Positions 58,459 to 64,000 of a stretch of 64,000 bases of DNA are shown in pieces. Each line of letters begins with the position of its first letter. The stretch's first letter is position 1. Both the position numbers and the translations under genes were made by a program. The notes below the pieces were generated by a model, which was given only the letters and a program-made list of their open reading frames with translations, searched no databases and was not told where the DNA came from. This DNA comes from Actinoplanes philippinensis (GTDB taxonomy: Bacteria > Actinomycetota > Actinomycetes > Mycobacteriales > Micromonosporaceae), in the NCBI RefSeq assembly GCF_900113015.1, contig NZ_FONV01000007.1, positions 434,001 through 498,000 of the forward strand. Direction: 5' to 3'.

Positions 58459-60111
58459 GTGGCCGAAGGATCTACACCGTCGCTCGGACTGTCCCCGCTG
58501 TCCCGGGTCCGCCTCGACGAGTTGCTCCAGGAGATGCAGAACCGGGTGGGCGACATCGTCACCAGCCGGGAGCGATTGCGGTCCCTGCTCGACGCGGTCG
58601 TCGGCATCGGCACCGACCTCGACCTCAACAGCACGTTGCAGCGGATCGTCGAGGCGGCGTGCGCGCTGGCCGACGCGCGGTACGGCGCGCTGGGCGTGCT
58701 CGCGCCCGACCGCAACAGCCTGTCCGACTTCGTGACGCACGGCATCGACCCGGCGGCGCACGCGAAGATCGGCGACCTGCCGCACGGCCGGGGGGTGCTG
58801 GGCCTGCTGATCACCGAGCCGAAACCGGTGCGCCTGCCGGACATCACGAAGCATCCGAACTCGTTCGGCTTCCCGCCGCACCACCCGCCGATGCACAGCT
58901 TCCTCGGGGTGCCGGTGCGGACCAGGGAGCAGATATTCGGCAACCTGTATCTGGCCGAGAAACGCTCCGCCGAGCAGTTCACCGACGACGACGAGGAGCT
59001 GGTGGTGGCGCTGGCCGCCGCGGCCGGTGTGGCGATCGACAACGCCCGGCTGTATGAGCTGGCCCAGCGCCGCCAGCGGTGGCTGTCCGCGGCGGCCGAG
59101 ATCACCAGCGTGCTGCTCGGCACCGTACGGCGTACCGAGGCGCTGCGGCTGATCGCCCGGCGGGCCCGTGAGGTGGCCGACGCGGAGCTGGTGCTGGTGC
59201 TGCTCTTCGAGCCGGACGGCGACCGCTACCGGATCGAGGTGGTGGAGGGCGGCGACTCGGGTCTGACCGGTCAGGTGCTGCCGGCGTTCGACGACTCGTA
59301 CCGGCTGGTGGAGAACCTGCGCGACGCCGCCGAGTGGCCCGGCCCGCTGCCCGACGGCCCGGCCCTGGTCGCGCCGTTGCAGAGCAGCCCGCAGGGTGTG
59401 CTGATCGTGAGCGGCCCGGCCAGCCCCGACGACGCGGCGCTGCTGTCGACGTTCGCCGGGCAGGCGGCGCTGGCGCTGGAGCGGGCCCGCGCGCAGGAGG
59501 AGCGGGAGTTGCTGGCCGTCCTGGAGGACCGCGAGCGGATCGCCCGTGACCTGCACGACGTGGTGATCCAGCGGCTGTTCGCGACCGGCATGCAGTTGCA
59601 GGGCGCGATGGCCCCGGGCGTGCGGCCCGAGGTGGTGCAGCGGATCAACACGGCCGTCGACGACCTGGACTCGACGATCAAGGACATCCGCCGGTCGATC
59701 TTCGAGCTGCGGGCGCCGGTGGGCGCGACGTTGCGGACCGAGTTGCGCGACACCTGTGACGCCGCGCTGGACACGCTCGGGTTCCGGCCGCTGCTGGAGA
59801 CGTCCGGGCCGGTGGAGAGCGCCGTGCCGGACGACATCGTGCCGGAGCTGATCGCCGTGCTGCGCGAGGCGCTGTCCAATGTCGCCCGGCACGCGCAGGC
59901 CCGCAGCGTGCGGGTCTCGGTGCGGGTCGCCGACCGGCAGGTGATCCTGCAGGTCGAGGACGACGGGGTGGGCGTCGACCCGAGCCTGGCCCGCGGCGGC
60001 GTGGTCAACATGGGTGAGCGGGCGCAGGATCTGGGCGGCGAGTTCGAGATCGGGCCCCGGCCGGACGGCGGCGGCACGCTCGTCACGTGGCGCGTCCCGA
60101 TCGGCGGCTGA
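58459..60111 (+). CDS. devS: DevS/DosT-like GAF-GAF histidine kinase
   Basis: 550-aa soluble kinase. GAF-A at about 45-200 contains FGFPPHHPPMHSFLGVPVR; its second His (His142) aligns with the heme-ligating His149 of mycobacterial DevS, so an O2/NO/CO-sensing heme is likely. GAF-B follows at about 215-345. The HisKA_3 phosphoacceptor is His366 in ARDLHDVVIQRLFATGMQLQG, and the ATPase domain has REALSNVARHAQA and DDGVGV. GTG 58459 is preferred for the leaderless signal; 58438 is an alternative start. Confidence 0.9.
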   Translation: MAEGSTPSLGLSPLSRVRLDELLQEMQNRVGDIVTSRERLRSLLDAVVGIGTDLDLNSTLQRIVEAACALADARYGALGVLAPDRNSLSDFVTHGIDPAAHAKIGDLPHGRGVLGLLITEPKPVRLPDITKHPNSFGFPPHHPPMHSFLGVPVRTREQIFGNLYLAEKRSAEQFTDDDEELVVALAAAAGVAIDNARLYELAQRRQRWLSAAAEITSVLLGTVRRTEALRLIARRAREVADAELVLVLLFEPDGDRYRIEVVEGGDSGLTGQVLPAFDDSYRLVENLRDAAEWPGPLPDGPALVAPLQSSPQGVLIVSGPASPDDAALLSTFAGQAALALERARAQEERELLAVLEDRERIARDLHDVVIQRLFATGMQLQGAMAPGVRPEVVQRINTAVDDLDSTIKDIRRSIFELRAPVGATLRTELRDTCDAALDTLGFRPLLETSGPVESAVPDDIVPELIAVLREALSNVARHAQARSVRVSVRVADRQVILQVEDDGVGVDPSLARGGVVNMGERAQDLGGEFEIGPRPDGGGTLVTWRVPIGG

Positions 60112-60113
60112 CC

Positions 60114-60128
60114 GGGACCTTCGGCCCT
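60114..60128 (+). promoter_or_regulatory. DosR/DevR-like box before the Acg-like nitroreductase
   Basis: GGGACCTTCGGCCCT, ending exactly 34 nt before the ATG at 60163, the same distance as the devR box from its start. Confidence 0.7.
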
Positions 60129-60162
60129 TATCGCCGGGCTCGGCAGAGGGCACCGTGGAGGT

Positions 60163-61119
60163 ATGACCCGCTACGACTCGTCCGACCTGCGGCGCGCCGC
60201 TGCGGCCGGGCTTCAGGCCCCGTCCATGTACAACAGCCAGCCGTGGGCGTTCCGTCTGCGGGACGGCGCCATCGAGGTGCTCGCGGATCCGGGACGGCAG
60301 CTGACCATCGCCGACCACGGCGGCTGGGCGCTGCGGCTGGCGCTGGGCGCGGCCACGTTCAACGCCAGGCTGGCGCTCGCCTGGGCCGGCACCCCGGCCG
60401 AGGTGCGGCTGCTGCCGGACACCGACGAGCCGGACGTCGTCGCCCGGCTCACGGCGGCCCCGCACCGGCCGCCGACCTACACCGAGCGCGATCTGTACAC
60501 CGCGATCGAGCGCCGGTACAGCAACCGGCACCCGTTCTGGCCGGACCCGGTGCCGGCCGACGTGCGGGTGCGGCTGATCGAGGCGGCCCGGGTCGAGGGC
60601 GCCTGGCTGGACCTGCTGGTCGGGATGACGGCGCTGACCGGGTTCTCGGAGATCGCGCACAGCGCCGACCGGGTGCTGCGGCGGGACCAGCGCTACCAGG
60701 CCGAGATGATCACGTGGACCGACACCGAGTCGGACAGCGGCGGCATCCCGGTGGCGGCGGCCGCGGCGGTGGCCGAGGCGCAGGACCTGATCCCGCAGCG
60801 CAACTTCGGCGGGCGGCGCCGGGCGCCGGGCCGGGACTACGAGCCGGAGCCGCTGGTCGGCATCCTCGGCACGGCCGGCGATCGCAAGCTCGACCAGCTG
60901 ATGGCCGGGCAGGCGCTGCAGCACGTGCTGCTGACCGCCACCGACGCGGGCCTGTCCAGCTCGCTGATCTCCCAGCCGATCGAGGTGCCGACGGCCCGCG
61001 ACCAGCTACGACGGTCGCTGGGACGGTCCGGGTTCCCGCAGATAGCGTTCCGGATCGGGTACGGCCAGCCGGGTCACCCGTCGCCGCGGAGGGATGTGGC
61101 CGACGTCCTGGTCGGGTGA
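60163..61119 (+). CDS. Nitroreductase-fold protein, Acg/Rv3131-like
   Basis: 318-aa flavin nitroreductase-like protein. APSMYNSQPWAFRL at the N-terminus and LQHVLLTATDAGLSSSLISQPIEV near the C-terminus are family landmarks. The DosR-regulated mycobacterial Acg group binds FMN but shows no nitroreductase activity and may sequester flavin. The order devR, devS, acg-like mirrors the Rv3133c-Rv3132c-Rv3131 neighbourhood. GGAGG immediately before the ATG and a DosR-like box upstream indicate its own promoter after devS. Confidence 0.85.
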   Translation: MTRYDSSDLRRAAAAGLQAPSMYNSQPWAFRLRDGAIEVLADPGRQLTIADHGGWALRLALGAATFNARLALAWAGTPAEVRLLPDTDEPDVVARLTAAPHRPPTYTERDLYTAIERRYSNRHPFWPDPVPADVRVRLIEAARVEGAWLDLLVGMTALTGFSEIAHSADRVLRRDQRYQAEMITWTDTESDSGGIPVAAAAAVAEAQDLIPQRNFGGRRRAPGRDYEPEPLVGILGTAGDRKLDQLMAGQALQHVLLTATDAGLSSSLISQPIEVPTARDQLRRSLGRSGFPQIAFRIGYGQPGHPSPRRDVADVLVG

Positions 61120-61137
61120 AGATCATCACTGACCCAG

Positions 61138-61154
61138 TTGCCAACTATATGCAA
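61138..61154. promoter_or_regulatory. Nur-type nickel operator
   Basis: TTGCCA, 5-bp spacer ACTAT, ATGCAA: the 6-5-6 layout of the Streptomyces Nur box (tTGCaa-N5-ttGCAA), conserving TTGC and GCAA. It lies about 30 bp before the CbiM-like start, just upstream of the probable -10. Confidence 0.6.
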
Positions 61155-61171
61155 CAACCACTGGCCATGAA

Positions 61172-61177
61172 TATGCT
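61172..61177 (+). promoter_or_regulatory. Leaderless -10 element TATGCT of cbiM
   Basis: TATGCT is six bases before the ATG at 61184; it supports that start over the internal ATG at 61202. Confidence 0.45.
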
Positions 61178-61183
61178 GGCGCC

Positions 61184-61876
61184 ATGGACGACGTGCGGGC
61201 GATGCACATCGCCAACGGGATCATCAACGGTCCCGTCTCGGCGATCTTCATAGTGGTGGCGGTGGCCGGCCTGGCGGTCTGTGTCCGCCGCGCCAGAGTC
61301 GACCTCGACGACCGGCTCGCCCCGATGGCGGGCCTGGTCGCGGCGTTCATCTTCGCCGTGCAGATGCTCAACTTCCAGGTGCTGCCGGGCGTCTCCGGCC
61401 ACCTGCTCGGCGGCACGCTGGCGGTCATCCTGGTCGGCCCGTGGGTCGGCGCTCTCTGCGTGGCCACCGTGCTGCTGGTGCAGGCGCTGGTCTTCGCCGA
61501 CGGCGGGCTCACCGCGATCGGGCTCAACATCACCAACATGGCGCTGATCGGTACGGCTGCGGCGTACCTCCTGGTCGCTCTGCTCCTGAGGGTCCTCCCC
61601 CGGACGATCGCCTCGCTCGGCGCGACGGCCCTGATCGCCTCCGTCATCGGCGTGGTGGTTGCCTCCCTCGGTTTCGTCGCCGAGTACGCGCTGGGCGGCA
61701 CCACCCAGCTGTCGCTCGGCGGGATCGCCGCCACGATGGCCGGCGTGCACACGCTGATCGGCGTCGGCGAGGGCCTGATCGCCGCCACCACAGTGGTCAC
61801 CGTCGCGAAGGTCCGGCCCGACCTGGTGTACGCCCTGCGCGCCTTCCGCAAGCAGCCGATCGGAGCCCAGGCATGA
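61184..61876 (+). CDS. cbiM: Nickel/cobalt ECF transporter substrate-binding component (CbiM/NikM type)
   Basis: 230-aa membrane protein with about six to seven helices that binds the metal. The family's metal-site N-terminus Met-His-Ile is present as MHIANGIINGP, preceded here by six residues (MDDVRA). If the metal site needs a free N-terminus as in other CbiM/NikM proteins, translation may instead begin at 61202. FQVLPGVSGHLLGGTLAVILVGPW carries further conserved His and Gly residues. A Nur-like box upstream argues for nickel rather than cobalt. Its stop overlaps the next gene. Confidence 0.9.
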   Translation: MDDVRAMHIANGIINGPVSAIFIVVAVAGLAVCVRRARVDLDDRLAPMAGLVAAFIFAVQMLNFQVLPGVSGHLLGGTLAVILVGPWVGALCVATVLLVQALVFADGGLTAIGLNITNMALIGTAAAYLLVALLLRVLPRTIASLGATALIASVIGVVVASLGFVAEYALGGTTQLSLGGIAATMAGVHTLIGVGEGLIAATTVVTVAKVRPDLVYALRAFRKQPIGAQA

Positions 61877-62313
61877 AGAAGTTCCTGATCGCCGGCCTGT
61901 TCGTGGCGCTGCTGCTGGCCGGGGTGGTGTCCCGCTTCGCCTCCGGCAGCCCGGACGGCCTCGACTACGCCGCCCGCGAGGGCTGCACCTTCGACGCCGA
62001 CGGCGATATCACCGGCGGCACGTGCATGGCCCAGCAGGAGCAGGAGCACCAGCTCGGGGACAGCCCACTCGCCGACTACGGCATCAAGGGCATCGACAAC
62101 GAGACACTCTCCACCGGACTGTCCGGGGTGGCCGGGGTGCTGCTGACCTTCGCGATCGGCGGCGGCCTGTTCTGGCTGATCCGCCGCCGCACCCCGGGTC
62201 AGCCGTCCGCCGGTTCGCCCAGCGACTCGCCCGCCGGTTCACCCAGCGACTCGCCCGCCGGCTCGCCCAGCGACTCGCCGAGCGGCTCGCCGGCCGACGA
62301 GAAGGTCGCCTGA
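61873..62313 (+). CDS. PDGLE-domain accessory protein (CbiN/NikN-like)
   Basis: 146 aa. First membrane helix at residues 4-22, then the SPDGLDYAAREG motif that defines the small subunit of Ni/Co ECF importers, an external loop, and a second helix (SGVAGVLLTFAIGGGLFWLI). A cytoplasmic tail of eight-residue units (SPAGSPSD) encoded by 24-bp repeats follows. The ATG overlaps the cbiM stop; cbiQ starts right after its stop. The tail is an oddity of this protein. Confidence 0.87.
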   Translation: MKKFLIAGLFVALLLAGVVSRFASGSPDGLDYAAREGCTFDADGDITGGTCMAQQEQEHQLGDSPLADYGIKGIDNETLSTGLSGVAGVLLTFAIGGGLFWLIRRRTPGQPSAGSPSDSPAGSPSDSPAGSPSDSPSGSPADEKVA

Positions 62314-63078
62314 ATGGGGGCGGGCCACGCCCACCCGCTCCACCTCGACCGGGACAGCCGCGTTCACCGGCTCGCCCCCGAGGTGAAGATCGTGGCGACG
62401 CTGCTCTTCACGATCGTCGTGGTGGTCACGCCGCGGGAGGAGTTCGCCGCGTTCGCCGGTTACGCCGTGCTGATCGCGCTGGTCGCCCTCCTGGCCCGGG
62501 TTCCGGCCGGCTGGCTGCTCAAACGATCCACCATCGAGCTGCCGTTCGTGCTGCTGGCGGTGGTGCTGCCGGTCCTCGGCCACGGTGAGCGGGTCGACTG
62601 GCTCGGGATGTCGCTGTCGGTCGACGGCCTCCACGGCGCGTGGAACATCTTCGCCAAGGGCACCCTCGGCGTCCTGGCGTCGCTGCTGCTCGCCGCGACC
62701 ACCACCATGCGTGACCTGATCCTCGGGCTGGACCGGCTGCGCTGCCCGACCGTGATCACCCAGATCATGACGTTCATGCTGCGCTACGTCGACGTGCTGA
62801 TCGACGACGCCCGCCGGATGCGGATCGCCCGGCTGTCGCGCGGCTACGACCCGCGGTTCCTCTGGCAGGTGAAGGCGTTCGCGGTCGGGGTGGGCGCGCT
62901 GTTCCTGCGCTCGTACGAGCGGGGCGAGCGGGTCTACCTGGCGATGCTGTCGCGCGGTTACGCCGGGCGGATGCCGTCGCCCGTCGAGGCCACGGCCCCG
63001 GCCCGCGAGTGGGCGCTGTCCTCGGCGCTGCCGGTGGCAGCCGCCGGGATCGCGGTGGCAGCGGCGGTCCTGGCATGA
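62314..63078 (+). CDS. cbiQ: ECF transporter transmembrane component CbiQ
   Basis: 254-aa T component. The two Ala-Arg-Gly-type coupling motifs are seen in ARLSRGYDPR and AMLSRGYAGR, which press on the ATPase. Several membrane helices precede them, starting from VKIVATLLFTIVVVVTP. The ATG directly follows the previous stop. Confidence 0.9.
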   Translation: MGAGHAHPLHLDRDSRVHRLAPEVKIVATLLFTIVVVVTPREEFAAFAGYAVLIALVALLARVPAGWLLKRSTIELPFVLLAVVLPVLGHGERVDWLGMSLSVDGLHGAWNIFAKGTLGVLASLLLAATTTMRDLILGLDRLRCPTVITQIMTFMLRYVDVLIDDARRMRIARLSRGYDPRFLWQVKAFAVGVGALFLRSYERGERVYLAMLSRGYAGRMPSPVEATAPAREWALSSALPVAAAGIAVAAAVLA

Positions 63079-63209
63079 GCACGGGCACGGGGACGAGCAC
63101 GGGCACGGGCACGGGCACGAGCGCGAGCACGGGCACGAGCGCGAGCACGAGCGCGGGCGCGGGCCTGCGCCGGGCCGGGGACCGTCACCGTCCTAGCATG
63201 GTCGGATGA
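63075..63209 (+). CDS. Possible 44-codon low-complexity ORF between cbiQ and cbiO
   Basis: Starts with ATG overlapping the cbiQ stop (ATGA) and ends with TGA overlapping the cbiO start (ATGA). It encodes Ser/Thr/Gly/Ala repeats from GCACGG-type hexamers, then LRRAGDRHRPSMVG. The double overlap would allow coupled reading across the gap, but composition suggests expanded repeat DNA rather than a functional protein. cbiO also has its own leaderless -10. Confidence 0.25.
   Translation: MSTGTGTSTGTGTGTSASTGTSASTSAGAGLRRAGDRHRPSMVG
63079..63172. repeat. Hexanucleotide-like repeat between cbiQ and cbiO
   Basis: GAGCACGGGCACGG-type units repeat imperfectly for about 90 bp, all built from GCACGG/GCGCGA hexamers. 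Confidence 0.8.
63194..63199 (+). promoter_or_regulatory. Leaderless -10 element TAGCAT of cbiO
   Basis: TAGCAT is six bases before the cbiO ATG at 63206, so cbiO may have its own transcript in addition to the operon message. Confidence 0.4.
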
Positions 63210-63964
63210 CCGCGGCGCTCAGCATCACCGGCCTCACCTTCGCCTACCCCGACGGGCGGCAGGCGCTGCACGGCATCGACCTCACCATCGCCGAGGGCGA
63301 GCGGGTCGCGCTGCTCGGCCCGAACGGCGCCGGCAAGACCACCCTGGTGCTGCACCTCAACGGCATCCTGCACGGCGGCGAGGGCCGGGTGGAGATCGCC
63401 GGCCTGCCGGTCACCCCCGGCGATCGCCGGGCGATCACCGAGATCCGCCGCCGGGTCGGCATCGTCTTCCAGGACCCCGACGACCAGCTGTTCATGCCGA
63501 CGGTCGCGGAGGACGTCGCCTTCGGCCCGGCCAATCTGGGGGTACGCGGCCCCGACCTCGACGATCGCGTGACCGAGGCACTGGCGGCCGTGGGCATGCT
63601 GGAGCACCGCGACCAGGTCCCGCAGCACCTGTCGTTCGGCCAGCGGCGCCGGGTGGCCGTGGCCACGGTGCTGGCCATGCGGCCGTCGTTGCTGGTGCTC
63701 GACGAGCCGTCGTCGAACCTGGACCCGGCCAGCCGGCGCGAGCTGGCCGAGATCATCAGGTCTCTGCCGGTGACCGTGCTGATGGTGACGCACGATCTGC
63801 CGTACGCGCTGGAGCTCTGCCCCCGCTCGGTGATCCTGGACGCCGGCCGCATCGTCGCCGACGCCCCCACCGCCGGCCTGCTGGCCGATCGCGCCCTGAT
63901 GGCGGGTCACCGCCTGGAGCTGCCGTTCGGCTTCGACCCCGCGACCGTCAGCCGCGGGGTCTAG
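63206..63964 (+). CDS. cbiO: ECF transporter ATPase CbiO
   Basis: 252-aa energising subunit. Walker A GPNGAGKTT (38-46), Q-loop FQDPDDQLFMPTVAEDVAFGP typical of ECF A components, signature LSFGQRRRVAVA, Walker B LLVLDEPSSNLDP and switch HDLPYAL. It completes a CbiMNQO-type set with the three genes upstream. A hairpin follows the stop. Confidence 0.93.
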   Translation: MTAALSITGLTFAYPDGRQALHGIDLTIAEGERVALLGPNGAGKTTLVLHLNGILHGGEGRVEIAGLPVTPGDRRAITEIRRRVGIVFQDPDDQLFMPTVAEDVAFGPANLGVRGPDLDDRVTEALAAVGMLEHRDQVPQHLSFGQRRRVAVATVLAMRPSLLVLDEPSSNLDPASRRELAEIIRSLPVTVLMVTHDLPYALELCPRSVILDAGRIVADAPTAGLLADRALMAGHRLELPFGFDPATVSRGV

Positions 63965-63973
63965 CGCGTCCTC

Positions 63974-64000
63974 AGGCGGCCCGGGAGAGCGGGGCCGCCT
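63974..64000. terminator. Hairpin terminator after cbiO
   Basis: Perfect 9-bp stem AGGCGGCCC / GGGCCGCCT with a 9-nt loop, ten bases past the stop and ending at the last base of the window, so any downstream T-tract is not visible. Confidence 0.65.

Noticed and set aside
61120..61183. Cobalamin riboswitch before the ECF importer
   Set aside because: Only 64 bp are available and no B12-box-like sequence is present; the Nur-like site and a leaderless start explain the region better.

Overview
The window is very GC-rich, gene-dense DNA with the third-codon GC bias of an actinomycete. A membrane chemoreceptor, several GAF/PAS sensor kinases, a DevR/DevS pair, Streptomyces-like polyamine genes and frequent leaderless starts (a TAnnnT element 6-7 nt before the start codon) suggest a filamentous actinobacterium, possibly Micromonosporaceae such as Actinoplanes. 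The family-level guess is inference. I saw no tRNA, rRNA, CRISPR array, IS element or phage gene.

Layout. 1-4818: a xylobiose-type ABC importer (permease cut by the window edge, binding lipoprotein) divergent from a GH3 beta-xylosidase, with two CGAAAGTTTCG palindromes between them. 4828-5581: a decaying GAF-PP2C phosphatase pseudogene. 5722-10206: putrescine/GABA catabolism (aldehyde dehydrogenase, GabT, Lrp, FAD oxidase). 10344-15945: a response regulator/kinase pair, a secreted GH3 enzyme and two small genes. 16109-20653: a putrescine-type aminotransferase and two unknown proteins. 20682-30546: polyamine importer PotABCD with a second aminobutyraldehyde dehydrogenase, a beta-alanine-type aminotransferase and MmsA, divergent from a MocR regulator. 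30594-38177: a Uma2-family protein, a Ser/Thr kinase with a very long alanine-rich repeat, and a holin-like/DUF3618 pair. 38178-39045: gene-free, packed with tandem repeats. 39046-44903: rhamnose ABC importer plus rhamnose isomerase. 44953-52347: a signalling island (Hpt, receiver with degenerate HD-GYP, GAF kinase, chemoreceptor, STAS and RsbW-like partner-switch pair, receiver-PAS-GAF-kinase). 52356-55327: pyruvate formate-lyase and its activase. 55434-57588: CocE-type hydrolase and MarR regulator. 57725-61119: DevR, DevS and an Acg-like nitroreductase. 61184-63964: a CbiMNQO-type Ni/Co ECF importer.

How the parts connect. The most notable signal is a 15-bp motif, GGGACCTnnGGCCCT, which resembles the mycobacterial DosR/DevR box. 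It occurs before devR, before the nitroreductase (both 34 nt from the start codon) and before pflB. This predicts an oxygen-limitation regulon that includes a glycyl-radical enzyme in an otherwise aerobic-looking genome. Other readable control sites are a Nur-type nickel box before cbiM, a sigma-B-like promoter before the STAS/RsbW pair, a perfect 10-bp inverted repeat between mmsA and the MocR gene, and LacI-type palindromes around the rhamnose promoter.
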